From Naematelia aurantialba (lineage: Eukaryota; Basidiomycota; Tremellomycetes; Tremellales; Naemateliaceae), in the NCBI GenBank assembly GCA_021527695.1, contig JAKFAO010000007.1:1054001-1118000 (forward strand): a stretch of 64,000 nt of DNA, read 5' to 3'. Shown piece by piece: positions 44,893 through 57,300 of the stretch. Within the stretch, counting starts at the first letter, position 1; the number at the start of each line of letters is the position of its first letter. The notes beneath the pieces were generated by a model. It was not told the DNA's origin, did no database searches, and saw nothing but the letters and a program-made list of their open reading frames with translations. The position numbers and the translations under genes are program-made.

Positions 44893-46917
44893 ATGTCGGG
44901 TACCGCATCACCGACTCCCACTTCGGGCACGGCCTCGCCGGCGTTGGAGAATACGAGTGGATACCTCCTTCTCACAATCCCACATGCCACGATCAAACAG
45001 GTATGCTGCGCACCTGCTTGGAGCGAAGCGACTGCAGGCTGAAACAAATAGACATACGATGAGCAGACTATGGTGCTGGCCCGAGGAGAGATGCGGTACG
45101 TTGCAGGTCGTTTGATCAGGGTTCTGCGGCAATCATATCAGCTACTGACAGAGGCAGACTGGAGTGCATCTCTGTCCCCATCCCTGCAGAAATCGGTCGT
45201 CAAACCGCCAACCCGTTCTCGCCTTCGGTTTCCGACCCTGCAATACCTATAAACGACTTTTGGCTCATCCTGCGCGTCGGTCCGACATTTGAGATGCCCC
45301 TCGTGCCGCTGCAAGAGCTCGTGCCAACACCTTCATCCGAAGGGATCGCCTACACTGTCGCCTCGCACTCTGTGCCAGATGCGTCGCTGATCCTCGTACT
45401 TCCACGACCGGGTTCTACGGCCGACATGGACGACCTCGAGTCTTTCGAAGTCCTGCTGCGGCAATACAAATCGCTAGGGGCAGAAGCTACTGCTCTGACT
45501 GGAGTGACTGCGCCGACGCTGGGCAGCGCCTCGCCCCAGCCGTTACCGCAGGACATGCGCGGCCGCCTCATGCTCATCAATCAGGATAATGGCGAGGTTG
45601 TGGGCGAGCTCGATCACCAGACCTTTGATCTAGAAGAGGACAGGCGGCTGGCGCAGGACCCGAAGCACAAGCCTGTCGTGCTGGACTTTGGGAACATCAT
45701 CGATGGGTATTCACCGACGATCAAGGTGCAGACAGTGCCAGAGGATGAATTGGATGACTGGATGCTACGTGGTGCACACGAGCTCAGGTGAGTGCGATCC
45801 GGTATTTTGGATTCGTCCGCAGACAGGCACTGACACTCTGGTAGCCGGGGTATTCTCTCGTTCAGTTCGTGGTCGCAGCGCATGATCTCATCTGGCTCGG
45901 AAGCCTTCATACGGCATAGCACACCCCGTGCCGAGCCCGTCAAGTTCGGCCCAAACACAAAAGCTGGTCTCCGCATGGCACACAACGCCAGCGTACGCAC
46001 CGTCAACGTCACCAAATCGACCATGGGGCTGATCAATAATGTACGTGCCCCTGCTTCGGATAGCTGGACGGGTGGCTGACGTTGAATGTCAGACAATCTC
46101 GACGATAGTAGAAAAGACGTATGACAAGGGTGTCAAGCCGGTCATGGAGTCCTATCAGGACATGTACCCTGAATCTCGCCGCGACTCGTTTCCCAGCATG
46201 TCAAGGTCCCCTCCGCCTCTCCCGCCTCGTAATGGTAATTCCGCTCCCAGCCCTGTAGGCGGTGCTAGGCGTCCACCTCCGCCAATCCCGGTCTCTCGCC
46301 AGCCAACTCCGTCACATATAGGCGAGAAGATTCCACTCCCTACTGAGACGGACACACTGCTTGCCGAGGAACAGCAGAACGAGAAGAGAATCAACTACAC
46401 TCAAACGCCAACCCAGACTGCGACCTCACCGCCCTCAGCTAGTTCGACTCCTCCCCCATCTGCTAAACACAAACGACCATTGATTAACCGCCTCTTACTT
46501 GCGGGTGAAGTCGTCCTGACCTCCATCGAAGCGACAGCGCACGACCTGATCAGCACGTCGACTGTCGCGGCCTCCAACGCCGCAGGGCACAAGTACGGCC
46601 CCGACGCAGGACAGGCCACAGCCCTGCTCGGCGGGTCCGTCCGTAATGTGGGGGTGATATACGTTGATATCCGCGGGGTGGGCCGCAAGGCTCTGCTCAA
46701 GTCCAGTGCAAAGGGATTCGTCAAGGCGCGCCTGAAGGGCGGACAAGAGGTCCAGCTCCAAGGTGAGGGCAGGGAAGGCGAGCACGGCATAGAGGTCGAA
46801 GCTGGCGAAGTCGAGAAGGGCAAGGACGGAGCCATCGTTGTGGGCATGCAGGAGATTGGGCGGAACGCAAGTCCAGGTGTGTCGGATTTAGAAAAACGGG
46901 GTCTGAGCAAGGCCTAG
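44893..46917 (+). CDS. senescence/spartin-domain protein
   Basis: Exons 44893-45000, 45120-45787, 45845-46040 and 46093-46917 are all in phase, giving 598 residues. The N-terminal part (GYLLLTIPHATIKQGSAAII, RVGPTFEMPLVPLQEL) resembles the plant-related senescence family N-terminal region. The C-terminal Senescence domain (PF06911 type) is visible in RGILSFSSWSQRMISSGSEA, GLRMAHNASVRTVNVTKSTM, then after a Pro-rich disordered insert (about residues 340-440) LLAGEVVLTSIEATAHDLIS and GHKYGPDAGQATALLGGSVR, NVGVIYVDIRGVGRKALLKS. In animals spartin acts on lipid droplets and endosomes and senescence domains bind lipids; function in fungi is largely inferred. The long Pro-rich loop splits the domain in two. 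Confidence 0.82.
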
Positions 46918-47388
46918 CTAGATTCTCAGCTTTGACGGTGAGGCAACCTGCATTGACTGCAGACGCGTTGTACACTATCGTAGCCTATCTTGGTTTGATG
47001 CAGTTGTGGCATAGATGTGCTCGTGACCCGGGACACGTGCAGCTCGGGACGTCAAACCTCGAGTCTGAGACGTCGGCGTGCTTCGGAGCAAAAATCAGTT
47101 GCGCGGCCAGAGAATCGACGCAAGAACAAAAACTTCAGCACCCAGGATTCGGAAGTGGTCCCCCACCTTCCTACTGACTAGGCGGTATCGTGCTTAGTTG
47201 CGCAGATCAGACGGGATGCGACGTTTTCACGATCCTATGACCGAAGATGCTTGATATGCTCGATTTTAGCTTCATATACTGCAACTGGAGCGTCGAGCGT
47301 AGTGGAGGATGGAGGTGGTTGATATTTGTCGTCGCCTAATGGGACTCACAGTACCAACTTTTTGCGAACGATGGTATACGGCTAGTGT
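46918..47388. promoter_or_regulatory. intergenic region upstream of MOD5
   Basis: 471 bp between two plus-strand genes, no coding signal or special motif seen. Confidence 0.4.
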
Positions 47389-49467
47389 ATGCTGCAATCT
47401 CTGAGGACCCTGGCAAGGATGCTGCCCAGACCAGCGTCGAGCCAGCGCCCCATCGTCGCTGTGATAGGCACGACGGGGGTAGGCAAGTCGGACCTGGCTG
47501 TCGCGTTGGCTCAGACGGCACCGAGCTCGGTGGTGCTCTCTGCCGACTCGATGCAGCTCTACAAGGGCCTGGACGTGATCACGAACAAGATGACACGGGA
47601 GGAGATGCGGGGAGTCGAGCATTGGGGCTTGGATGTGGTGCAGCCCGGGGAAGAAGAGAGCTGGGAGGTCGGCAGGTGGTGCGGAGAGGCGAGCAGGAAG
47701 GTGAGTTGAAAATGGGTTCCGAGAGACATCGAGGTCAGAACGGCCTGGTCGGGTTTCCTGGATCCCGCAAATTGCTCAGCCACTGCAGGCAGTGCCGATG
47801 ACAAGGGATATGAACCGTGTGCTGACTGGGCAGATCGCGTCGCTGAAGGAGAACACCTTGCCGATAGTCTGCGGCGGAACACACTACTTTGTGCAGCACT
47901 TTCTGTTCCCTCCGTCCCATTTGTCCTTTGACCGGCCTCTCGAGCCAGCTGGAGACAGGGGCAAACACCCTTCGACTCCGCTTGAGCTGCGATGGAAGCC
48001 ACCGCGGCCGCGCCCGCCGACGCTAACTGACCTCGATCCCCAGCTCTCCGTGCTGCTCGATACTTTCTGGACAGCCTCGCCTACCTGGCCCAGCGAGGGC
48101 TCGCTCTCAGCCTTAGTGTCATCGCAGCCGGGTCCATCGAGCTCACGTCCAACAGTGGCGGACGACCACCAGGCGCTATCACTCCATCGGCTCCTCACTG
48201 CCATCGACCCCAACGAGGCGGGGAGATGGCACTGGCGAGACGGGCGCAAGGTCCGCAGAGCAATCGAACGATGGTGGGAACGTGGTGGCGTGCAAGTCGA
48301 CGCTGCCGAGCATGATGGTGGACAGACGAGTAGGTCTGTCGGTGGGAAGGCGAGGTTCAGGACGCTGGTGTTCTGGGTATACGAACCGATGGAGACGCTG
48401 AGACCTCGGCTGGACAAGCGTGTGGACAAAATGGTCCAAGTAAGTCACACCACCGCTGGCCGGGCCACCAGCAGATCGCTCATGTATCAAAGAATGGCTT
48501 GTTGAGGGAGATCGCCGAGATGCGGGAGATCGCTACTAGCATATACGGCAGTAGTGAGGCTGTCGATCACACAGAAGGCATCTTTCAAGCTATCGGTAAG
48601 TGCTTCTTCCTATGTGAAACGACGCCGAGGACGTCGACGACGATGTCAATATGACAACGATTGATGGCGCTGAAACTATGCATAGGGTATAAAGAGTTTG
48701 CCGCTTTGCCCTTGCCGCAGCCCGATCCCAGAGCGGACCCACGGTTCCCCAGCATGCTGTCGCATACCAAGATCCGAACACAGCAATACGCGAAGTCGCA
48801 GTTGAAGTGGATCAGGCGACAGTTCTTACCAGCTCTACGCGAGGCAAGACGACTTGGCGGTCAAGTGGAGATTTACGTTGTCAGAGGCGGGCCTGGAGGG
48901 GCTGACGACGCGAAGACGCTTCTACAGAGTGCGTGGGCGGCAAAGCTCTTGTCAGATTTGGTTTTATCGCTGAATCAAGCAGGCTTTCTGCGCCGAGACT
49001 CACTCCCCAGTCCAATCAGCGTTGGACATCCCGACGCGGCTAGTCTACTGGGTGAACTGGACGTGGAGGCCGATACCGTTCTGCCCGATATGGCGCAGTG
49101 AGTGCGACAGAAGAGCAACTCGTCACCTACTGACCCAACCCTCAGGCGCCAAGTGCTCAACGCCATGACACGTTGCGACCTGTGCAGTACCGCTGGACAG
49201 CCCTTCACGCTCCGCACCGACGAATGGGAGACTCATCTACGGTCGAAGACCCACAGAAGGTACGCTCTCCCGTGTCATTCAGGCTGAGGTGCTGAAGGAC
49301 TGATGACTCGCAGGCATCGCCGGCTTCAGGAGGGGTGGCGCGAGACCGTCCGGGCGCAACAGATGGCGCAGCGCGAGACCAAACGCGCTGAGAGGGAGGC
49401 GATGCGCGCTCCGGGAGCCACGTATGCACAAACACACGAGAACGCTTCGACGCAAGACCATGCATGA
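47389..49467 (+). CDS. MOD5: tRNA dimethylallyltransferase (i6A37 synthase)
   Basis: The enzyme transfers a dimethylallyl group from DMAPP to A37 of UNN-decoding tRNAs, in cytosol and mitochondria. Exon 1 (47389-47700) has a probable presequence (MLQSLRTLARMLPRPASS) and the P-loop VAVIGTTGVGKSDLAVALAQ, then LSADSMQLYKGLDVITNKMT and RGVEHWGLDVVQPGEEE. Exon 2 (from 47789) contains TLPIVCGGTHYFVQ and the family ... GRKVRRAIERWW, FWVYEPMETLRPRLDKRVDK. Later exons show IGYKEFAALPLP, KIRTQQYAKSQLKWIRRQFL, and finally a C2H2-type zinc finger CDLCSTAGQPFTLRTDEWET with HLRSKTHRRH, as in eukaryotic Mod5/TRIT1. About seven exons. An acidic/Ser-rich loop at about residues 165-225 is longer than in yeast. 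Confidence 0.94.
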
Positions 49468-50229
49468 CACGTTGGACCTGCGATGATCCTCACTGGACTA
49501 TACAGGACGTTTGCAGTCACCGCTGTCTATCGTCTGTTTGCAACACGCACCTCAACAGCAGGAACTGTCACTACCTACCTGAACGAGAAGGAGCCTTCAG
49601 CTATGTTGTTTGAAGACGTGAATGGGCCGAAGGGTGCGGGACAATCGACAGATCAGGGACGCCGAGGACTCAAACTACACTAAGAATCAGCATGCCGCGG
49701 ACCATTATCGATGCGCCGGCCCTGAGGAGCCCTTTCAGCAACGCTCAGAGAGCAGTTCGAGGTCGGAAGTTCGGCCTTCTCAGTCTAGGGAATCATCATC
49801 ACCTTACAAATCGACCCGCACTGTAAGTTACAGGGTATACATCTGTGGGGTATAACCTCAAACGCAATTTCAGTAAACACTTTGTATGCACTGGAGACTG
49901 GCAATCATGTGCATGAGTCATGTGGCAGCAAAAATCGCACGCAGCTTCTCCTGCACCTATGCCGATGCCTGAAAGATTCAGATAGCGAGCCGTCCCACGC
50001 AGCATCAGCAGCAGAATCGCCACCGAACGCAGTTTGATACCGCACGTTCAGGCGGCCTTCCCTTCGGAACAAAGGGTCCTGCAAACCTGCACCATCCAAA
50101 GCAAGAAACTCGACAGGTCTCTGCTACAACATCCTTAATGTCATGTCCTTATTGGCGACGAGTCGCCACAGCCTGGAATTTCGACGGGCCTTCTAACCTT
50201 TCTTACCTGGAAAGTATGAAGAGCAGTAC
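49468..50229. other. intergenic region
   Basis: 762 bp with no supported gene. Short open frames on both strands have poor codon character. Confidence 0.4.
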
Positions 50230-51291
50230 ATGTTGCCACAGGTTTCTTCCATTGCCGTTTTCTCCAACTTGCTCCGTCTACAGCACATTTCAGATTTGCT
50301 CATGTCTACCAGTCGAGCCGTCATCTCTTTCCCAGTAAGCTGGGCGAAGGACACAAAGCCGCTCAGTTTATACAGCCCCAAGAAAGTGTGGGCAAAACAC
50401 ACCTACGGTTCCGTAGTAGAGCTCGAACTGCCATGCTCGCTCCCGGTGACCTTCAGGGAGACAATGCCTGACGGCACAGTGATCACGACACCCGGGACGA
50501 TTTCGGCCTGTTGTCTGCGTGTCGAGACAACCACTGCCACGGACGAGGATGCGGTCATAGTAGAACTCATTCCGAAGAGCTCGCGGTCCGTACGAGGATA
50601 TTCGATCTTACCCCAGGAAGGCTTCATGCGAGCTCTATTGTCCGCAGCACGGAACAGCGAAGAAGGATCCCACAGATATCAGTCCACCCTTGAGTACAGT
50701 CCATCCTGGAGAATCTGGCCATGGTCAAAAGCACAGGAAGGGATGTATCATTTCCATTTGAGAGGAGCGAATATCAGTCCCTTGCAGGGGAGGCCGACTA
50801 ATCACGTGTTCGAAAGAATCTGGGAATATCAATCCATGTGCACCCCTGCGCGGCATGTGTCCGACCGTAATGAGCGGAAATCCAGGGGAATCGAGCGACT
50901 AGGTCCCCCCCAAAGAGGTCGTACAACTATGCAGCTCGTCTCCTTGGCGGTCAGACCGCTAGCTGAAGGCGAAAAGGAGCGGTCATGTTGCGACTGGTGG
51001 AAGGGAATGGTCTCGATGGGTTCGTACTTTACGCTTCCCTCGTTCGCCTCTATGCGCTGGGCAGATACCAGCAGCCCTTCCAGCGGAGGTCCTTCTCCTG
51101 CTGATTTCCCCATGGAAGACGGAAACACTCGTTCTTCGACAGCCACAGAGAACACGCTGCACGATGGCAAGGCGGCCGCCTCAGCCACAGAGGATAGCGC
51201 CGACCCTGACGCCAAAGCTACCACCGCCATGAACGATGAGTCTCAAGGCGATCTGAGACACCGGCAGGCACTCGAAATGTGGGATTATTGA
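50230..51291 (+). CDS. unknown protein, single uninterrupted ORF
   Basis: A 353-codon ORF with no visible need for introns, unlike almost all neighbours. A second in-frame ATG at 50302 (MSTSRAVISFPVSW) may be the true start. Recognisable stretches: VELELPCSLPVTFRETMPDG, ISACCLRVETTTATDEDAVI, YSILPQEGFMRALLSAARNS, WPWSKAQEGMYHFHLRGANI, EGEKERSCCDWWKGMVSMGS; the last 90 residues are acidic and Ser/Ala-rich. No signal peptide, membrane helix or known domain seen. Codon third positions agree with coding. It could be a lineage-specific gene or a retroposed copy; no poly(A) remnant was noticed downstream. Confidence 0.6.
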   Translation: MLPQVSSIAVFSNLLRLQHISDLLMSTSRAVISFPVSWAKDTKPLSLYSPKKVWAKHTYGSVVELELPCSLPVTFRETMPDGTVITTPGTISACCLRVETTTATDEDAVIVELIPKSSRSVRGYSILPQEGFMRALLSAARNSEEGSHRYQSTLEYSPSWRIWPWSKAQEGMYHFHLRGANISPLQGRPTNHVFERIWEYQSMCTPARHVSDRNERKSRGIERLGPPQRGRTTMQLVSLAVRPLAEGEKERSCCDWWKGMVSMGSYFTLPSFASMRWADTSSPSSGGPSPADFPMEDGNTRSSTATENTLHDGKAAASATEDSADPDAKATTAMNDESQGDLRHRQALEMWDY

Positions 51292-51875
51292 TACTATCCA
51301 AGAATGCGGTCTATACCTGCCGTAGCTTTATATATCGATCGTGCAAAAGGAATGCCATACAACGTCTGAAACTGAGATGGTCACTAGCAGGCAACACGCG
51401 TCGATGTCGAATACATCAATGTGGTTGCACACATGTGAATGACGCCTCCTCTGCTCCGAATCATTCTCAACGTCACTTCATATCAGAGGACAGCCCTCGT
51501 TCCGCAACGTCCGACTGGGACAGCGTTGTAAATTTACTGCTTTACCTCGGTATCTTCAGCTTCCCCAGAGGGTTGCCAGCGTAGATTATTGAACATATTT
51601 GGCGGAAGCAGCAACGAGCCGATTCCTGCGTTGGAAATATGTTGACCCACCTGTTGGTAGTGGAAGCCAGTAAATGCATCCTCAATCCTATTTAAACCCG
51701 GTACTCGACCACAGCATGAGACGCCTACCTGAGCCGTACATTGTGCTCGTGAACGACAGACAACGACAAGTGGCAAACTAAACTGTCGAGTCCGTGCGCG
51801 CAACCCAAGCAGGCCCAACGCGCGCGGGTGTCTTCTTCGCTCGCTCACCTGTCATCTCACCTGCGTTTGCATTAA
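51292..51875. promoter_or_regulatory. intergenic region upstream of ORC3
   Basis: 584 bp without coding signal; 3' flank of the single-exon gene and the ORC3 promoter. Confidence 0.4.
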
Positions 51876-54226
51876 ATGGCGACCGACGACTTTGCATCTC
51901 TCTCTCATGGGGTCTTTGTTGTCCCCTTCCATCGTGATGGTGAATATATTGACCTTAATGGATCGCAAGTTAGATGCGAACCTCGAGCAGAGGCATTGCC
52001 AGGCCCATCTCGACCCCGTCGACCATTGACTCGCGTATACGACGAGGCATGGACAGGCTTCAGTGAGGCACATGAGGTGAGTGTAGTACCATGTCATCGC
52101 GTTCCCACATATATCTGAGCTGCCTACGGCAGCGTCTGATTTCTACCCATGCCGCGTCGTCACTGCTCAGCGTCAGAGCTCAGAGTCGGCATAGGCCTTT
52201 GAAGCAAGTCGCACGATCGAACAGGTGGACGATATCGAAGACTGGCTCGGCCGATGTTCGGCTCCAACTGCACTCAAATCGACCCTATATGGTCAACGGC
52301 TACCAGTGGCCGTTGTACAGAGTCAGCTGCCTTCTTGATGCTCTTGGAATCGCAACTAATAGGGAGTTGCAGATATCAGTTCTAGACTCCCTCCATTGTT
52401 ATCGAGTTTATTTACGCATGTGCACACATTACATGGACGAGAAGCTGGGGATCTGACAGCGGCCGTGCGAGGTATTGCGGTAGGATTCATGGGAGAAGCA
52501 GTGAGTGCCATGTCCTAGGCGATGCGTTACAGCGACTGTACGCGTTGCTGCTCGTCAATATCCGGCTTCGCTGCTGTTCACTTGTTGAGGCTAACGTCGA
52601 TCTCACCAGGCTCTGGCAGGACGCAAAGCAGGTCGTACGGGGATCGACGAGGTCGAGCGGTGGTGGTCCAATCGGAATGATAGTGAGCACGACTTCTCCC
52701 GCTCTCCTTGGCTGGTCGCTGAACACACAGCATCAAAACCACTTCTGCACATTGAGCAAGCCCAGCTGGTTCCGAGTTCAGTCCTGGCCGAACTCATCTA
52801 CATCCTCACGTGTGTCGCATTCCACACTCGAGGGTCCGACCGCATCGCTGACTCCATCACATAGACTCCACCCGAATCTCCCAATCCGTCTCCTGCTCTC
52901 CGTGCCATCCACCTCCCTCTTCCTTTCTACATGGACACACATCGAGCCGAGCGCGATCAACCTCAGCGTTCTACAGGCAGGGAAGACGAAGGGCAAGAGA
53001 GGCGGTGCTGTGAATGCCATCCTTCGTGCGGGACATGGAGCGTTGAGACTCTCTGATCAAGCTGAAGAATTCCTACGAGCGGACGAGGAGATGTTTGGCG
53101 GAGGAGCACCAAGTGTTCTCAAGGCTCTCAAGGTCTGTCTATCATAACCATATCTAAAAGGAGAGGAGACGGTGGAGAAGGAGAGCACTGACGTGATTGG
53201 ATGTAGTGGCTGCTGTTGTTCCACTCGGAAACGTCCCCACTGGGTATGCTTGATGGACCAGACAAGTTGGAGGAGCTGCACGACATCCTGGATGAAGTCA
53301 GGAGAGACGGGCCTGGCGCTCGGATTCCAGGGCACCAGCTGTTTGAGATGGACATACCTCCCGATCTCGGCCACGTAAGTCGTGCCACCGACCTCTCTGG
53401 CTGCGCATCCTCGATCTACCTGACATAGGCTGATGCTCTCCAGACCCAGGATCCTGCTCCTCGCATCTCCATATTACACGCACTCTCACATCCGTCGACA
53501 TTCCATCCTCCCACCGCCGTCCCCGCTTCACGAGAGATAGCCCAACCTGCCCAGGGACTCAAGGCATCTCACCCTCCGACCGACGGGAAAATCTCACGTC
53601 AGGCGCCCAGTCGGCACACCACTGCAAAGCGCACAAGGCGGGATAGCGTACAGCCCAGTCAAGAGACTGATTCCGAGACCCTAGCGGATACTAGCTTACC
53701 CCCTGTGGTAGACGACGAGGACGATGAGGACGCGGACGCGGACGATCGGGGCGATCTCAAAGAGTTGCAGACGTTGTTCGCTCTCTGGCGAGGAGCCGGC
53801 AAGACTGTTAATCTGTGGGACTGGCTTGAGGGTTTCAGAGGCGCCATGGTTGCCGAGAAAGAGCACCTGGAGGCGTCGGCCGACACTGACAAAGCCCAAC
53901 CATCAGGGAGCAAGAAGCGAAAACGAGGAGATGGAATACGTGAGCAAGAGGTGGAAGGCGAACAGGAGGACAGCGACGAGCCAATGGACGTGGACGTGAA
54001 TGGTGATGGGGACGGGAATGGAATAGAGAATGGTGAAGACGTTGCAGATGAAGACGACACCGACGACGACGACGCAGTCAACCTGAGCGAGCACGAGTCG
54101 GAGCGACTGCACGCTGCGTTTATTCGATTCTGTGAGGAAGCTCGTATGCTTGGTCTGGTGCGCGCACGAGGTAAAGGCGGACCACGGCGGGCAGACGAGG
54201 TCGTCAAAAGTATCGGTCTTGTATAG
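51876..54226 (+). CDS. ORC3: origin recognition complex subunit 3
   Basis: Orc3 is an AAA+-like subunit of the replication-origin-binding ORC. Start ATG 51876 gives DFASLSHGVFVVPFHRDGEY. Exon 1 (51876-52076) joins in phase to 52194 (AFEASRTIEQVDDIEDWLGR, TLYGQRLPVAVVQ), then SSRLPPLLSSLFTHVHTLHG, AGRTGIDEVERWWSNRND, and KPLLHIEQAQLVPSSVLAEL, the Walker-B-like region of Orc3 without canonical catalytic residues. The middle part shows LPIRLLLSVPSTSLFLSTW and ISILHALSHPSTFHPP. The C-terminal winged-helix region reads LKELQTLFALWRGAGKTVNL WDWLEGFR and ends HAAFIRFCEEARMLGLVRAR, typical of Orc3. A highly acidic Asp/Glu loop (53905-54085) separates the two halves of this domain. About ten exons. 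The exon path was resolved by choosing between competing frames, so small exons may be off by a few bases. Confidence 0.87.
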
Positions 54227-54366
54227 CCCCCCGTGCTTAGGTGCTTCAACGGGATTGGCGGCAAACTTACTCGGTCGTCAGACATGGATACTCGTCCAAT
54301 ACACATGGCGGATGCATGGCGGTGCCGTCTAGAAATACATATATGATGCCGTTTGTTTCCGATCTT

Positions 54367-57300
54367 CTATAGCTGATCTACCTCCATGACGCCGTCGGCA
54401 GGCTTGGCGTTGCCTTCGGCGACCCACGCGTCGATCTTGGCCTTCAACTCGGTATCTGGGATACAGTCTTCCAGCTTGAGCCTGAGCAGGACGTCAGTCC
54501 GGTCAACTGTGCTCTGCATTGTCTGCATTCCGCATTCTGAATTTCGTTGTTGCAGCGGCACTCACGGCACATTGTTGAACGGGTCCAGCTCTTTCGACAG
54601 CAGCACCGTTCGGATCGTACTGCGGTCGACCGTCACACGGGAGACGGGAAGGATCACCGGGTCCCGCATCACTAGTCGCTGTCAGCCAAACGCAGACGCA
54701 GACGCAGACGCAAGAGCCATCGTGGAACCCACAGGTCGACAGCAGCGGGTCTAGGAACTCGTCTGGAATCTCGCGTTCATCCTCAATCATGATGGTCGCC
54801 TTCATGTCCTCTACCTTCTGAGTGAAAGAAATGACTTCGGCCACTTCGGCATCCGTCATGATCGCTCGATTCTTGAGGATACGCGCAAACTTCTCAAAGA
54901 GGCTCTTGGAGTAGCTCCGCCCGTCATTCGCGACTGCCCGAATAAAGTCGGGCTCTTGCCCTAGGTTGAGGTAGATCTGAGCGATACCTGCCAAGAGGTC
55001 TTTGGGCTTGAAGGCAAGCTTGTCCGGGTTGGCGACACGCAGTTCTTGCATCTTTGGCCCGACGAGGTTCACTAGATTCTCGTCCAGTGTCTGGTAGAGT
55101 CAGATGACGCCCAGTCAAGTCAACAACGAGACCCACAGCTGCAAGTCGGTCAACAATCTCGGCAGTGACAAAAGGCTCCACTGTCGTAGCGGTAAAGTCG
55201 CGAATCAGCTTGATATGGTCCAACCCCATCGAGGTATGGAAAGGAGCAGAGCTTTCTGCTTGCCGAAGCTGGCTGTTGATGTCTTCTTGCTCGTTCTGAG
55301 GCATGGCGTCCCAGCTCTCCTTGTCGGCCTGGAGTTCTTGGAAAGAATGTATCTTGGACAGGTTGCTGAGGGACTCTTCAAGATGGAATGTGGTGTCGCT
55401 CATCAGCATATTGATGAATTTGATGAATTGATCAAAGTCGTCCCTAGATCGTCAGCACGACAGAGCTATTCACTCACCGTCGGGACTTGACAAACGCTTC
55501 GCGATGTAGAGGATTCTCCCACATCGATTTGAAGACGCGGCTGATGTCGCGTCTACTTGTTAGCCCTGCACGGCACACTTGACATACCGGAATGAGAACT
55601 TGTCTGCGAGAGATCAGCAAAGGCCAACATCTTCAAGACAAGCTTACCCCAGAATTGAGTATGGCCCCCGGTCATCTCGACATCTAAGAGCTTAGCAGCG
55701 TATGCAGCAAGGGCTCACCAATGAAGAATCGGATCAAAGTGGGCATAAGGTAAGTCGTGGACAAGGGATGCAGACTCAGGCGATCGAACAATGTGCCGCG
55801 TCGATAATAGCCTGCTGGATAGAGGCCTCCAGCTAACACCTAGATTGTATGAGCTGCTGACCTCGGCGATTGAGGTAGATCTAGCTCACAGACACAAGCT
55901 TCGCTTTGAGGAACGGATTGTTGACGTAGCCCGGTGCCAGGAAAGTCAAAACAAAGGTGATGAGAGTGTCCTTGTCGGGATCTGTCAATGCATCCAGATC
56001 GTGGCTTGCCGGTCAGAGAAATCCTGTCAAGCGATCAAGCGACCTACTGTGCCAGAAAGTCGAGGTACTCCGCCACGTTTTCAAAGAGGTATTCGGGTAG
56101 CATGCGGAATTGGAGTGGAGCATCGGAAGGCAACGGCAGACTAGCGTGAGCAGAGTGACGTTTCGGCAGCTTACACTATTGGCACGGCGGGATGCTGGTG
56201 CTTTGGGTCCACCAACCGGACGAGCCAAGTCATCAGGAAGCCAACAAAAGTTACGTTGGCCCGTGTGAGTGCGGGATCAAGGAGCTGCGTGTCGTAGGCA
56301 TGTATTGACGCATGGAGAGTGGCGATGTCGTTCTGAAAATCAGTACCATAGGGAGGCTCAAAACGTACCTTGAGCTTCTTGATAGCTGCCTCTCCTTGCG
56401 CTTCCATGGCAGGATTCTGCCCAGTCAGCACTCTGACAAAACATCACAACATACACCTGCCCATTCGCCTCGAGCGGCTTCCGCCCGCTTCAAGTCTTTC
56501 TCGAAGTCTGTTATATTCCTTTCCGCTTTGGTCCTGTTACCAACGGTCTTGTTGAGGCCCAGATGCTGCGATGCATTAAGCAGGAAGAAGAGATCCGATA
56601 TAAAATGAGGTGGCGCATCGACTACTCAGTCAGCCAGGGCATCAAATCAACTCACCATCCATTCCTCCATTTGCAAAATATTCGTCCGCTTCTTCTTTTG
56701 TTGCCTTGATTTTGGTCTCTTCAGTGATGTCCAGCCGCTTGCTTGAACGGAAGTAGTTCGGATCAACCTTATCAATCTGCCTCGTTAGCCAGCTCCAGTC
56801 GAGTCAACTCACCCTCGAGTAGCTGACATCCATCACAGGCTCGAATAGTTTGAGCAGAACGACATGTGTGTTTGTCATGAAGCCGTCGGACGAGACAGTC
56901 CGGGGATCGACCTGCACCGTCAGGACTGCTTAAGATCGGTCGCGTACCCTCATGCCGGCTCGCTTTTCATTCAGATTGATGACCAAAGCGAAGAAATCTA
57001 GGATCTTCTCCCTAGCCTGGGGAGATGACCGCACAATTGCATTGTAGATCGTGAACAGTGATTCCTGACATCAGTTGAGAACCGTACTAGCACCTACGTG
57101 CAACGCGCCCAAAGTGTGCCTCAGATTTGACTTGTTTGCGTCGATATCAGCCACCTTTCTTTCGGTCGGTTCAGAAAAGTAGGTCTTCCAGATTTCCGGC
57201 TAAGGAGTTAGTGCTGCTCGACATACTCGTACCCACGAATTCTCGAGGATACACTGAAAGACGACTCAGGGGGCCAAGCAGAGACTGCCATTCAATCTTG

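Noticed and set aside
44286..45062. Plus-strand 258-codon ORF overlapping the start of the senescence-domain gene
   Set aside because: It reads the confirmed first exon (44893-45000) in a different frame; openness is probably chance plus leader sequence.
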